A DNA stretch of 64,000 nt from Streptomyces cucumeris (lineage in GTDB: Bacteria > Actinomycetota > Actinomycetes > Streptomycetales > Streptomycetaceae), in contig NZ_JANCLX010000003.1 of the NCBI RefSeq assembly GCF_024295805.1, forward strand, positions 248,001-312,000, written 5' to 3'. The position numbers were made by a program, and so were the translations under genes. Under the pieces are notes generated by a model. That model did no database searches and was not told where the DNA came from. It was given only the letters and a program-made list of their open reading frames with translations. Positions 32,741-41,981 of this stretch are shown piece by piece (positions within the stretch are counted from its first letter, which is position 1; each line of letters begins with the position of its first letter).

Positions 32741-34447
32741 ATGTCTGCCAAACCCGACCGGATCCCGCTCCACGACCTGCCGGACACGGAACTCACGGAG
32801 TCCGTGCGCACGGGTGAGGGCGATGAGGCCGCCCTCACCGAGCTGTACCACCGGCACCGCCCCGCGGTGCGCGCCTTCGCCCGCACCTGCTGCCGCGACG
32901 CGCACACCGCCGACGATCTGACCTCGGAGGCCTTCGCCCGGACCATCGACGCGGTGCGCCGGGGCAGAGGTCCAGACGCCACATGGCGCCCGTATCTGCT
33001 GTCGGTGGTGCGCCGCACCGCCATCGACTGGGCGAAGTCCGCCCGGCGCGCGGATCTCACCCACGACATCGAGGAGTGGGCCGACCACCTCGCCCCCGCC
33101 GACAGTGGCGAACAGGTCGCGCTGCGCCGCGAGGACGACGACTTGGTGATCGAGAGCTTCCGCTCGCTGTCGACGCGCTGGCAGATGGTGTTGTGGCACA
33201 CGGTGGTGGAGCGTGAGCCCGCCACCCGTGTGGGGGCGAGGCTCGGCATCAGCGCCAGTGGTGTGGGGTCCCTGGCCGAACGCGCGCGGGAGGCGCTCCG
33301 CGAGGCGTATCTCGCGGAGCACGCGCACAGCGACCGGACGACGGACGAGTGCCGCAGCTACAGCAAGCTGCTGGCGGCGGCGGTACGGCGTACCGGCCGA
33401 CTGCAGAACAAGCACATCGAGCGCCATGTGGCCGGGTGTGAGCACTGCCGCAGGGCGCTGGGCGCCCTCACCGACCTCAACAGCCGGCTCCGGGCGGTGC
33501 TGCCGGGGGCCATACTCCTGTGGGCTGGACCGGGGTACCTGTCCGCGGGCCAGTCGGCGACCGCCGACGCGGCGTCCCCCGCGCTGTCCGTGCCGACCCC
33601 CCAGGACGGCTCGAGCGCGGGTGTCGGCGCACCGCACGCGGGTGGGGGCAAGGTCTCCCTGTGCCTGGGCGCCGCCACCACCGCGGCGGTGGTGGTGGCC
33701 ATCGGCGCGTATCTCCTCACACCGCCCGGAGAGCAGGCGGAGCCGCCCCGGGCCACCCGCCCCACGGCCGCGCTGCCCACACAGCAGGACACCACCCGTG
33801 CCCTCCCCCCACCGACCGCCACCGAGGGCCCCGGAAAGCGGAACCGGGGCTCCGGGGCTCGTCCGACGTTCGTCCCCCGCGCCCCCTCGACGCCGCACCC
33901 GGCTCGGTCCGCCGCTTCCCGCAGAGACTCCGCCACGACGTCACCGGTCCCCGTCCTCACCGGTCCTACACGACTGCGCGTGGTGGCGAACGGAGACTGC
34001 ATGGAGATCCCGGGCGATACGAGCGTGACCGGAGTCGAGCCGATAGCAACCGACTGCGACGGCAGCGCGAAGCAGAGCTGGGTCGTGGTCCCGGCGCCCA
34101 CGGGGCGGTTCGTACTGTTGCGCAACGCCTCGACGCGCAAGTGTCTGCGCAACTCCGGGACGCGGGAGGACCGGGCCCCGGTGCAGCAGCAGATCTGCGA
34201 CGCGCGCGACGGGCGCCAGCTCTGGCGGGTCGTGCACACCCGTGAGCAGAACACCGCGGGGAAGGACACGGCGGGAAAGGACACGGTCGCCTTCGTCGAC
34301 AGCAGCGGTCTGATGGCGCTGGGTCTCAACAACCATGAGCAGGCCACCCAGGGGCCGGCGTACGGCGCCGTCATCGGCACATCGCACCGTGCTTCCGGAT
34401 CGCCGGCGCTGCGCTTCCGTCACGACCGGACCACGGACGGGAGGTGA
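32741..34447 (+). CDS. Membrane-anchored ECF sigma factor with zinc motif, TM and ricin-like lectin domain
   Basis: A 568-residue single-chain signalling protein. Sigma region 2 is at about 25-105 (ALTELYHRHRPAVRAFARTC, LTSEAFARTIDAVRRG, RRTAIDWAKSARR) and region 4 at about 135-195 (SLSTRWQMVLWHTVVE, ARLGISASGVGSLAERAREA). Then comes an anti-sigma-like zinc motif: Cys204 plus HVAGCEHC (His229, Cys233, Cys236). One transmembrane helix is at about 304-326, then a Pro/Thr-rich stalk and an extracellular beta-trefoil lectin-like domain (about 420-545) with KQSWVV and RQLWRVV, the ricin QxW motif. This architecture resembles the ECF52-type sigma factors of actinobacteria. ATG 32741 has AGGA 6 nt upstream. 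Two close relatives lie at 45021 and 49033. Release of the sigma part would need proteolysis or conformational change; both are inferred. Confidence 0.87.
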   Translation: MSAKPDRIPLHDLPDTELTESVRTGEGDEAALTELYHRHRPAVRAFARTCCRDAHTADDLTSEAFARTIDAVRRGRGPDATWRPYLLSVVRRTAIDWAKSARRADLTHDIEEWADHLAPADSGEQVALRREDDDLVIESFRSLSTRWQMVLWHTVVEREPATRVGARLGISASGVGSLAERAREALREAYLAEHAHSDRTTDECRSYSKLLAAAVRRTGRLQNKHIERHVAGCEHCRRALGALTDLNSRLRAVLPGAILLWAGPGYLSAGQSATADAASPALSVPTPQDGSSAGVGAPHAGGGKVSLCLGAATTAAVVVAIGAYLLTPPGEQAEPPRATRPTAALPTQQDTTRALPPPTATEGPGKRNRGSGARPTFVPRAPSTPHPARSAASRRDSATTSPVPVLTGPTRLRVVANGDCMEIPGDTSVTGVEPIATDCDGSAKQSWVVVPAPTGRFVLLRNASTRKCLRNSGTREDRAPVQQQICDARDGRQLWRVVHTREQNTAGKDTAGKDTVAFVDSSGLMALGLNNHEQATQGPAYGAVIGTSHRASGSPALRFRHDRTTDGR

Positions 34448-34549
34448 CACCGCATGGGCAAAGGGTACGCAAAGTATGGGGATGATCTTCGTGGCCAGGG
34501 GTCTTCCGTGTGAGAGCCATCATTCCGCGCGCTGAAGGACAGTTCCTCG

Positions 34550-35578
34550 ATGACCCCCACGCCACTGCGTCCGTTCCACCTTGCGCGAGAGCGTCGCCCG
34601 CACGCACAGCGCTCCTTGCCGTTTCCGGCACTCCGCGCGGTGGTCACACGGCTGAGGCGGCTGAACCCCGGCAGGCCGACGAAGCCTCTGAGGCGTCAAC
34701 AGCCTTCATTCGCGGTGCACTTCTGGGCCACGGCCGCCAGAGCGGCGTACCTCGTCCGGCGGATACGGAGGAGAACGATCGGGCGGACGGTGATGGGCGA
34801 CGCGGTGGCGGCGCAGCGGGTGCGTGAGGGGCGCCGGGACGCCTTCCTCCTGCTGGTGGACCGGCACGGCGCGGCCGTTCACGCCTATCTGCGCACCTGT
34901 CTCACCGATCGCGGCGAGGTGGATTCACTGACGGAGGAGACGTTCCGCAGGGCTTACGCGGTCGCGCTGCGCGGCACCGAGCCGTACACCCACTGGCGGG
35001 TCCAACTCCTGGCCACCGCCCGGGGGCTGGCGGTGTCCGTCTGGGCCCGGGACCCCTACAGCGTGGATGTGGCGGACGGGTTCCGCCACTGGGCCGCGCG
35101 TGGCGGGGTGTGGCCCCTGATGGCCCGCTCGGCGTTGTTCGAGGCCTATCGGAGCCTGCCGTTGCGCTGGCAGACGGTGCTGTGGCACACGGCCGTGGAA
35201 CAGGACGGCCCCGCGCTGACCACCGATGTGCTGGGGCTGCCCCGCGGTCAGTACACGGCGGTGACGGGACGGGCGCGCCAGGCGCTCCGCGAGTTCTACC
35301 TGGACGTCTACCGCAGGGCGGTCGTGCGCCGGCCGTCCTGTACGGCCTTCGTCCAGTCCTACAGCCGCCGCCCGGCGATCGTGTCCGCGGAGTGGACCCG
35401 CGCTCACGCCATCCGCTGTGTGCGGTGCGGGGAGGTCGAGTTGGACCTGTCCGACGTCGGCTACCAGTTGTGCGCGCAGTTGCCCGCGGCCCTGCTGGGC
35501 TGGTGGCACGACCCCCTCTACCGGGAGGCCCGCGCCACTCCCCTTCCGATGAGCCCACCGGCGTTCCTCCACCGCTGA
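34550..35578 (+). CDS. ECF sigma factor-like protein without membrane or lectin parts (divergent relative)
   Basis: A 342-residue protein related to the neighbouring sigma factor. Region 2 is recognisable (LLLVDRHGAAVHAYLRTCLT, LTEETFRRAYAVALRG) but the -10-binding helix reads QLLATARGLAVSVWARDPYS, lacking most of the usual basic/aromatic positions. Region 4 has SLPLRWQTVLWHTAVE and LGLPRGQYTAVTGRARQALR. A shortened tail has RAHAIRCVRCGEVEL, a remnant of the zinc motif, and ends without TM or lectin. ATG 34550 has AAGGA about 10 nt upstream; ATG 34793 would remove an Arg-rich 81-residue leader. It starts 102 bases after the lectin sigma gene, so the two may be co-transcribed. It may be an impaired paralogue or a dominant modulator. 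Confidence 0.7.
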   Translation: MTPTPLRPFHLARERRPHAQRSLPFPALRAVVTRLRRLNPGRPTKPLRRQQPSFAVHFWATAARAAYLVRRIRRRTIGRTVMGDAVAAQRVREGRRDAFLLLVDRHGAAVHAYLRTCLTDRGEVDSLTEETFRRAYAVALRGTEPYTHWRVQLLATARGLAVSVWARDPYSVDVADGFRHWAARGGVWPLMARSALFEAYRSLPLRWQTVLWHTAVEQDGPALTTDVLGLPRGQYTAVTGRARQALREFYLDVYRRAVVRRPSCTAFVQSYSRRPAIVSAEWTRAHAIRCVRCGEVELDLSDVGYQLCAQLPAALLGWWHDPLYREARATPLPMSPPAFLHR

Positions 35579-35621
35579 CCGGGTGGGGAGGCCGCTGGAG
35601 GGGGGCGGCCACCCCACTCCG

Positions 35622-35669
35622 CCGGAGCCCCCGGACCGGCCCCGCACGGGGTCGGTCCGGGGGCTCCGG
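35622..35669. terminator. Very strong bidirectional terminator
   Basis: Perfect 17-bp stem CCGGAGCCCCCGGACCG / CGGTCCGGGGGCTCCGG, with a loop that itself folds (CCCC/GGGG), between the convergent sigma-like and small-protein genes. Confidence 0.7.
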
Positions 35670-35723
35670 TACACCGGTACACCCGGGGCATGGCATCCGG
35701 TGGGTTCCGGGGTGCGGGCCCGG

Positions 35724-36149
35724 CTATGCGCGCGGGCCCCCGGACGCGTCGCCCCTGCCCTGGGTGGTGGCGGGCATCGGGCCCGCGGCGTGGACACCGC
35801 CACCGCCGGCCATGTGGTTCGTCGCGGAGGCGCCCGTGGTGTTCTCCAGGACGTGACGGCTCTGGTCGGTGGCCGACCGGGCCTGCAGCATGCCGGGCCC
35901 CGGAGGGGCGAGCGAGGTGGCACGTGACTCCGCGGCGGAGGTGTCGGTCGGGGACACCCGGGTGGAACGGGTGGAGAGCCGGTGGCTGGCGGCCTCGTCG
36001 AGGCCCACGGTTCGATTGAGCTGAGCGGCGAGCCGTCCGGCCTCTCGGCCCAGTGCGGCGACATCATCCCAGCTCAGATGGAGAACCAGCTGGAGTTCGG
36101 CGCCGCCGTCGGGCAGTGCGTGGACGGCGAGGGTGCCGGTGTTGTTCAT
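35724..36149 (-). CDS. Hypothetical small protein downstream of the ricin-domain metalloprotease
   Basis: A 141-residue protein of unknown function. ATG 36149 has GAAGGA 6 nt upstream. The first 60 residues look folded (beta strand VHALPDGGAELQLVLHL, then an amphipathic helix WDDVAALGREAGRLAAQLNR); the rest is Ser/Thr/Gly/Ala/Pro-rich and probably disordered. There is no signal peptide or TM segment. It follows the metalloprotease on the same strand by 98 bases, but a hairpin at 36204-36239 separates them, so it may be transcribed at a lower level or from its own promoter. No family recognised. Confidence 0.5.
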   Translation of the reverse strand: MNNTGTLAVHALPDGGAELQLVLHLSWDDVAALGREAGRLAAQLNRTVGLDEAASHRLSTRSTRVSPTDTSAAESRATSLAPPGPGMLQARSATDQSRHVLENTTGASATNHMAGGGGVHAAGPMPATTQGRGDASGGPRA

Positions 36150-36203
36150 CAGGAGTCCTTCACTAGCGGGCGGGTGACACGGCCGGCCGGGCCGTGAGGT
36201 GAG

Positions 36204-36239
36204 GCCCTGGGGCCCGTGCACCGGCACGGACCCCAGGGC
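36204..36239 (-). terminator. Hairpin after the metalloprotease gene
   Basis: GCCCTGGGG / CCCCAGGGC (9 bp) with an inner GTGC/GCAC stem, 9 bases beyond the metalloprotease stop. Confidence 0.5.
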
Positions 36240-36247
36240 AGCGCACA

Positions 36248-37546
36248 TCACCCAGAAGACTTGGGCAGTTCCATCCGGAACTCCGAGGCGGTGGGCGTGG
36301 ATGTCTTGCCCTTGCCGGGGCCGTTCTGGTTGAGGCCCTTGACGCGCAGGTCCTTCTTACTGGCGCGGTTCACCAGCCGGTACCGGTCGGCGGAGAACTT
36401 ACGGCCGGAGGGCGTCCACCACTCCTGGCGGAGGTCGCCCTTCTTGCACGCGGCCAGCGTCGGCGCCCCGGTGCCCGAGGGGGCGGTGAGGCACTTGCCG
36501 TTGAACGTGAATGTCAGATAGCCGTCGGCACCGATGGCGCGGCGCCAGGTCTGGGCTTCGCCACCCTCACAGGAGTCCTGGCCGACACTGGACTGAGCAC
36601 CGGAGTCGAGGCACTTCCCGGTGTTCTGCGCGACGAGCCGGATCTCCACCGGCTCGGCGGGCTGGTCCTTGATGAGATAGGGGCTGTTGGCGACGTTCTC
36701 CTTCGGGTGCGTGGCCAGGTAGCTGCCCTTGGCCGGACGCGGGTCGAAGTAGTGGAACTCGTCCTTGGCGCAGTCCAGGACCACATTGGCCATGAGGTCG
36801 TTGCAGCGCGGTGTCCTGTCGTAGCCGCGGCAGATGGGGTCACCGCCCTGGCTGTGGTTGTTGTTGCAGTGGCTGACGCCGAAGTTGTGGATCAGCTCAT
36901 GGGTCACCGCGGCCACGGTGCCGCAGCCCCATGAGACGGCGGCCCAGCCCTTGTGCAGATTGGCCCGTGCCCTGGGGCCGGGACCGGCGCCCACGCCACA
37001 GCCCCGTGCTCCGTTGTCGTAGAAGTAGACCGGCCGGGTGCGCTTGAAGCGCTCCCGGGTGGCCCGGTCCGACTTCGCGATCGCGGCCGCGAGAGCCGAC
37101 TGGGCCTTCTTGCGGGTGTCCCTGAAGGACGGCCTGCCGGAGAGGCCGTCCACGGCGACGGACATCACCTTGATGCGGCATGCCTCGTCCTGGACGAAGC
37201 GGAGGCGTCGGCTGTCACCGTTGCCGAAGCGCTGGGCGCTCGCTTCGAAGACCTGGTCCGAACTCCACATGATGTGCTGGATCTTCGGGATGGCCTTCGC
37301 GGAGTTGTCACGACCGGCGGCGTGGACATAGACGGGCTGGTACCAGCCCTTGCCGCCGCTGTCCTTCTGGTCACAGGCCACCGGCGGTGCGGTGGTGGAG
37401 GACACCTGAGTGCCCGCGGAAGGCTGCTTGGCTCCTTCGTCGGCCCAGCCCGGCAGACCGATCGAGGTCCAGCCCAGCGCGGCAACACCGGCGAGCGCGA
37501 CAGGGATGGCCACCTTGCGGGGCATCTTGTGTCGGTTTTTTGGCAC
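36248..37546 (-). CDS. Secreted zinc metalloprotease (metzincin) with C-terminal ricin-type lectin domain
   Basis: A 432-residue exported protein, start GTG 37546 with GGAG 5 nt upstream. A basic N-terminus (KNRHKMPRK) and hydrophobic helix form the signal peptide. The catalytic domain (about 60-290) carries the metzincin motif HELIHNFGVSH (His216, Glu217, His220, His226), with several Cys pairs and the downstream CNDLMANVVLDC resembling a Met-turn. Residues about 300-432 form a ricin beta-trefoil with GKCLDSGAQS, AQTWRR, GKCLTAPSG and RQEWW. The lectin probably ties the protease to glycans. The same lectin type appears outside the membrane on three sigma factors of this region, so both may recognise related ligands. 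It is divergent from the MatB-like glycan synthase. Confidence 0.85.
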   Translation of the reverse strand: MPKNRHKMPRKVAIPVALAGVAALGWTSIGLPGWADEGAKQPSAGTQVSSTTAPPVACDQKDSGGKGWYQPVYVHAAGRDNSAKAIPKIQHIMWSSDQVFEASAQRFGNGDSRRLRFVQDEACRIKVMSVAVDGLSGRPSFRDTRKKAQSALAAAIAKSDRATRERFKRTRPVYFYDNGARGCGVGAGPGPRARANLHKGWAAVSWGCGTVAAVTHELIHNFGVSHCNNNHSQGGDPICRGYDRTPRCNDLMANVVLDCAKDEFHYFDPRPAKGSYLATHPKENVANSPYLIKDQPAEPVEIRLVAQNTGKCLDSGAQSSVGQDSCEGGEAQTWRRAIGADGYLTFTFNGKCLTAPSGTGAPTLAACKKGDLRQEWWTPSGRKFSADRYRLVNRASKKDLRVKGLNQNGPGKGKTSTPTASEFRMELPKSSG

Positions 37547-37942
37547 GTGTTCTCCAGAACGGGGAGAGAACCGGCCTGAGGAGGATCCACTGCACGGGAA
37601 TCCTGGAGGTCGCTGCGCGAACGCTACCGCAGTCGGCGGTCCGGAGCACATCGCACACCGCCGGGTAAAGGACGGGCAAAGAGGCAGGATGCCCCGTGGG
37701 GTCGACGGTCTTCCCCTGTGACAACCGCAACCAGTGAGGGAGCCGGAGGAGGCGCCCGAGCAACGCGGTCCTGGAGGTCGCACTCCCCGTCATGTCCCGC
37801 ACACCACCCTGACCAATGGAGCAAACTCCTCATGTAAGTGACAAATCTGGCCAATGCGGTGAAACCGTGAACAGATCGCCGCTCCCACACGTCAGAAGGG
37901 CATGACCCACCTTTCGGCCCGGCGCCGTGGAAGTGCTGTCTG
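37547..37942. other. Divergent promoter region of metalloprotease and glycan synthase
   Basis: About 396 bases with no supported gene. The right half is relatively A/T-rich (37800-37880) and contains two similar blocks, CTGACCAATGGAG and CTGGCCAATGCGG, about 40 bases apart, that could be regulator sites. GGAAG near 37931 serves the synthase start. Confidence 0.4.
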
Positions 37943-40135
37943 ATGGCCGGGCACCACGCGCAGGCGCGGCAGCCGCGCGCGCACTGGTTCCTGCTGGCCG
38001 TGGTCCTCTCGCTGGTCTCCACCACCCTGTTCTTCGAGGGCTGGAGCACCCATCAGGTGTTCGCCGCTCCCGACGCGCGCCGCCCCTGTGCCCAGCCCGC
38101 CCCGCCCTCCGTCACCGGCGGCGGGCCGGTCGTGCGCATCGAGGGCGACACGGTGAAGTCCGCCTCCATGCCCCCTCATACGGTGGCGCTCACCTACGAC
38201 GGCGGCCCGCATCCGGTATGGACCCCACGCCTGCTGGACCTGCTGCGCGAACACCACGCACACGCCACCTTCTTCCTCAACGGGGCCCAGGTCACCCGGC
38301 ATCCGGCACTGGTGCGGCGCATCCTCGCCGAGGGGCATGAGATCGGCTCGTCCGGCTACACCGGGGCCATCCTGGGCTCCGTCTCGCCCCTGCGCGCCGA
38401 CCTCGAGCTGGCGTTCACCCGGGCCGCCCTGGAGGGCGCCACGGGCGTCTCCACCCATCTGCTGCGCATGCCGCGCACCACCTCGGTGGACACCCTCTGC
38501 GGCGCCGAGTGGCGGGCCGCGCGCCGGGCCGCCGGCGACGGCTATGTGCTGGTCGCCGCCGACCGGCCGCGGCGCGGTCCGGCCCTCGGCGTGGTCCGGC
38601 AACTGGAGCAGGACGCGCCGGGATACCGGCGGACCGAGAGGCTGCTCAGGAACCCGGAGGCCGACGAGTTCACCACCGTCACGGCCGGGCTCGGCCGACT
38701 CCCCGCCAATGAACCGGCGTCGGTCACCGAACGCTGGCGCGGCACCCGGCTGCTGTGGTTCGCCGCCTCGGGGCATGCCCTCGCCACCGCGCTGGCCTGG
38801 GTGCTCGGGGTCGCGGGTGTGCTCGGGCTGCTGCGCGCGGCGCTGCTCCTCCTCTTCTCCCGGACACACCTCCGCAGACTCAGGCGGCCGCGTCCCGGGG
38901 CGCCCTGGCTGCGCCATGTCGCGGAACCGGTCACCGTCCTCGTCCCCGCATACAACGAGGAAGCGGGTATCGCCACCACGGTGCGCTCACTGCTCGCCTC
39001 CACCCATACCGCCTTGCAGATCATCGTGATCGACGACGGGTCGGGGGACCGCACCGCGGAGATCGTGGCGTCGATCCCCGACCCCCGGGTCACGCTCGTC
39101 CGCCAGGCCAACGCGGGCAAGGCCGCCGCCCTGAACACCGGGCTGGCGCACGCCCGTCATGACATCGTGGTGATGGTCGACGGGGACACCGTCTTCGAAC
39201 CGGACGCCATCCGGTGGCTGGTCCAGCCGCTGGCCCATCCCGCGATCGGCGCGGTCAGCGGCAACATCAAAGTGGCCAACCGCAGTGGTCTGCTGGGCAG
39301 ATGGCAACACCTGGAATACGTGGCCGGCTGCAATCTCGATGTGCGGATGTTCGAGGTGCTGGAGTGCATGCCGACCGTGCCCGGCGCCATCGGTGCCTTC
39401 CGGCGGGAAGCGCTGATGGGCGTGGGTGGCATCAGTGAGGACACCCTCGCCGAGGACACCGATCTGACCATGGCGCTGTGGCGGGCGGGGTGGAAGGTAG
39501 TCTACGAGGAGCGCGCCGTCGCCTGGACCGAGGTGCCGCGGTCCGTCGGCCAGCTCTGGCGGCAGCGCTACCGCTGGTGCTACGGCACCCTCCAGGCCAT
39601 GTGGAAGCATCGCCGAGCTGTCACCGAAGTCGGCTCGACCGGGCGCTTCGCCCGCCGCGCGCTGACCTACATCGCGCTCTTCCAGGTGATGTTGCCGCTG
39701 CTCGCCCCGCTGGTCGACATCTTCGCGGTCTACGGGCTGTTCCGCTATGACACACCTGAGGTGATCGCCGCCCTGCTGGGGTTCCTCGCCCTCCAGCTTG
39801 CGGTCACCGGATACGCGCTGCGGCTGGACGGGGAACGGCTGGGAGGTCTGTGGGTGGTTCCGCTCCAGTCCGTGTTCTATCGGCAGTTGCTGTATCTGGT
39901 CGTTCTGCATTCGGTGGTCACGGCGCTCAGCGGCGTCCGGCTCCCATGGCACCGTATGCACCGCTCCGGTCTGGCCGGGCTACGGCTCGGCCACCAGGCC
40001 CCGGCTCCGGCCCCGGCTCCGGTGAAGGGGCGGCATCGCTCCGGAGCGGGGGCGGAGGGGGGCACGGAGGTGACCGGGCGCGGCAGAGCGGGGCCGCACC
40101 GGTGGCAGCCGGTACGGCCCCGTCATAGGGGGTGA
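37943..40135 (+). CDS. MatB-like polysaccharide deacetylase/glycosyltransferase fusion with inactive deacetylase domain
   Basis: A 730-residue membrane protein. A signal-anchor helix (HWFLLAVVLSLVSTTLFFEG) leads to a NodB-type deacetylase domain (about 75-250), a TM pair near 265-305, a family 2 glycosyltransferase (about 325-560) and four C-terminal TM helices. The transferase is intact: VIDDGSGDRT (about 364), DGDT (413-416), EDTDLT (504-509) and QRYRW (about 541), as in cellulose, chitin or PNAG synthases. The deacetylase is not: TFDDGP is TYDGGP (84-89), losing the second Asp, and the HSxxH zinc motif is replaced by SSGYTG (136-141). Streptomyces MatB has the same two-domain order and makes a pellet-forming glycan. 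This copy probably polymerises but cannot deacetylate. Confidence 0.87.
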   Translation: MAGHHAQARQPRAHWFLLAVVLSLVSTTLFFEGWSTHQVFAAPDARRPCAQPAPPSVTGGGPVVRIEGDTVKSASMPPHTVALTYDGGPHPVWTPRLLDLLREHHAHATFFLNGAQVTRHPALVRRILAEGHEIGSSGYTGAILGSVSPLRADLELAFTRAALEGATGVSTHLLRMPRTTSVDTLCGAEWRAARRAAGDGYVLVAADRPRRGPALGVVRQLEQDAPGYRRTERLLRNPEADEFTTVTAGLGRLPANEPASVTERWRGTRLLWFAASGHALATALAWVLGVAGVLGLLRAALLLLFSRTHLRRLRRPRPGAPWLRHVAEPVTVLVPAYNEEAGIATTVRSLLASTHTALQIIVIDDGSGDRTAEIVASIPDPRVTLVRQANAGKAAALNTGLAHARHDIVVMVDGDTVFEPDAIRWLVQPLAHPAIGAVSGNIKVANRSGLLGRWQHLEYVAGCNLDVRMFEVLECMPTVPGAIGAFRREALMGVGGISEDTLAEDTDLTMALWRAGWKVVYEERAVAWTEVPRSVGQLWRQRYRWCYGTLQAMWKHRRAVTEVGSTGRFARRALTYIALFQVMLPLLAPLVDIFAVYGLFRYDTPEVIAALLGFLALQLAVTGYALRLDGERLGGLWVVPLQSVFYRQLLYLVVLHSVVTALSGVRLPWHRMHRSGLAGLRLGHQAPAPAPAPVKGRHRSGAGAEGGTEVTGRGRAGPHRWQPVRPRHRG

Positions 40136-40174
40136 GGACGTGGTCAGGCCCTCATGGCCCCCATGCCGTCGATG

Positions 40175-41812
40175 TCAGCGGACATTGACGGCGGTCCACG
40201 CGGCCGCGACCGCCTTGGCCTCCTTGCTGCCGGAGCCGTACAGCTCGCCGGCCGCCTTGATGGTGCCCTTGCGGGCTTCGGCGTAGGTGGTGGTCGTGGT
40301 GAACTGCTCGGTCAGCGCCTTGTACCAGATCCGCACGGCCTTGTCCCGGCCGATACCGGTGACCTTGGAGCCGTTCTTGGTGGGGCTGTTGTACTTGACG
40401 CCGTTGATGGTCTTGGCGCCGCTGCCCTCGCTGAGCAGGAAGAAGAAGTGGTTGCCGACCCCGGAGGAGAGGTGCGGGTTCAGTCCGCCGGTCTGCTCGT
40501 CCCAGTAGTCCTGGGAATGGCCGTCCTTGCTCGGCTGGTCCATGTAGCGCAGCGGCTTACCGTCGCCGCGCAGGTCGACCAGCTCGCCGATGAGGTAGTC
40601 GGCGCGGTCCTTGGAGTTCTTGGCGGAGAACTCCACCGCGGTGCCGAAGATGTCGGAGGTGGCTTCGTTGAGACCGCCGGACTCGTTCTCGTAGCGCAGG
40701 TTGGCGGTGGCGGAGGTGACACCGTGGCTGAGCTCATGGCCGACCACGTCGAGCTCGGTGATCGGTTTGCCCCTCTCCCCGTCACCGTAGGACATGCAGA
40801 AGCAGTCGTCGTGCCAGTAGGCGTTGGCGAAGTTGTTGTCGACGTGGACCCGGCTGAACGCGGCCTTGCCGTCGTTCCTGATGCCGTTGCGCTTCAGGGT
40901 GTTCTTGTAGAAGTCCCAGGTCTTGGCGTGTCCATAGGCCACGTCGACCGCCGCGGTCTGGCGACCGCCGCCCCACTTGTCGTCCTTGTCGGTGAACAGC
41001 TTGCCGGGCGAGAGGTCCCGCCAGTCGACGTTCTGCGCGTCGGTGGTCCGGTGTCCGCCGTGGGCGCGGTCGACGAGCTCGTAGGAGCTGCCCTTCTTGG
41101 TGGTGCCCAGATCGACCTTGCCGCTGTAGTGGCCGGTCCCGCTGCCGGTCTCGATGGTCTCCTCGGTGGACAACTGCTTACCGGTGGTCGCGTCGGTGAC
41201 CACGCGCAGCATGCTGGGCGTACCGTCCGGCTGGGTGCCGGTGACCGTGGTCTCCCAGGCGAGCGCCGGCTTGCCCTCGGCGGCCCAGACGACCTTGCGG
41301 TGCGACTCGGCGCGGGTGCCGTCGTTCTTCTTCTCCCGGGAGGCGGCCAACGCGGTCTTCTCCGCACTGGAGGCGGATCTCTCGGCCGTGAGCGACGGCA
41401 CGGATATGCGCGCCGAGACGGCCTTGGTGACGTCGGTGGCCTCACCCTTCTGCTCGTGGGTCACGAGGTCGCCGCCGAGCACCGGCAGTCCGCCGTAGGT
41501 GCGCTCGTAGCGGGTGTGGACGGTGCCGTCCGCGGCCTTGATGACATCGCGGACGATCAGCTTCTCCTTGGCGCCGAGGCCGAGAGCCCTGGCGTCGCCG
41601 GAGGCGTCCTTCTGTGCGGCCTTCAGTTCCATGACGCGCTGCTGCGCCGGGGACGCGGACGGCGCGGGTGACGCGCCCTTGGACGTGTGGTCGGGGCTTG
41701 CGTTGGCGAATCCTTCGACTCCGGCCACGACCATGGCGGCGGAGGCCGCCAGGATCGCGATACGCCGGACACGCTTGCGGGTGTCGGTGGAGGCGGAGTG
41801 AGTGCCTGTCAC
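40175..41812 (-). CDS. Secreted M4 family metalloprotease (thermolysin-like)
   Basis: A 545-residue prepro-protease, start GTG 41812 with GAGGAG 5 nt upstream. A signal peptide of about 38 residues is followed by FTP and PepSY-type propeptide (about 60-220; RYERTYGGLPVLGGDLVTHE). The mature enzyme has HELSH (His359, Glu360, His363) in ELDVVGHELSHGVT and the third zinc ligand Glu383 in GGLNEATSDIFG, with the C-terminal helical domain (GGLNPHLSSGVGNHFFFLLS) and catalytic His region intact. It probably degrades extracellular proteins during nutrient limitation or differentiation. A hairpin precedes it and separates it from the S8 protease on the same strand. Confidence 0.93.
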   Translation of the reverse strand: MTGTHSASTDTRKRVRRIAILAASAAMVVAGVEGFANASPDHTSKGASPAPSASPAQQRVMELKAAQKDASGDARALGLGAKEKLIVRDVIKAADGTVHTRYERTYGGLPVLGGDLVTHEQKGEATDVTKAVSARISVPSLTAERSASSAEKTALAASREKKNDGTRAESHRKVVWAAEGKPALAWETTVTGTQPDGTPSMLRVVTDATTGKQLSTEETIETGSGTGHYSGKVDLGTTKKGSSYELVDRAHGGHRTTDAQNVDWRDLSPGKLFTDKDDKWGGGRQTAAVDVAYGHAKTWDFYKNTLKRNGIRNDGKAAFSRVHVDNNFANAYWHDDCFCMSYGDGERGKPITELDVVGHELSHGVTSATANLRYENESGGLNEATSDIFGTAVEFSAKNSKDRADYLIGELVDLRGDGKPLRYMDQPSKDGHSQDYWDEQTGGLNPHLSSGVGNHFFFLLSEGSGAKTINGVKYNSPTKNGSKVTGIGRDKAVRIWYKALTEQFTTTTTYAEARKGTIKAAGELYGSGSKEAKAVAAAWTAVNVR

Positions 41813-41856
41813 ATGAACTCCTCATCGGAGGCCGTGCGGATCACGGCCAGGGGGAC

Positions 41857-41884
41857 GGGGCGGCGGGATGGGGCCCGCCGCCCC
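41857..41884 (-). terminator. Terminator after the S8 protease gene
   Basis: Perfect 11-bp stem GGGGCGGCGGG / CCCGCCGCCCC with a 6-nt loop, about 100 bases past the S8 stop and 45 bases before the M4 start. Confidence 0.55.
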
Positions 41885-41981
41885 GAGTCAGGGGTGTGCG
41901 AAGCCGATCGCGCCGGGGGAAGGAAGGCGATGGGCATCGCGGGGAGAGCGCCGCTCGAGTCCGCGGGCGCGGGAAGGAGGG

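Noticed and set aside
38190..38700. Active NodB polysaccharide deacetylase
   Set aside because: Metal-binding Asp and both zinc His motifs are replaced, so activity is not supported.
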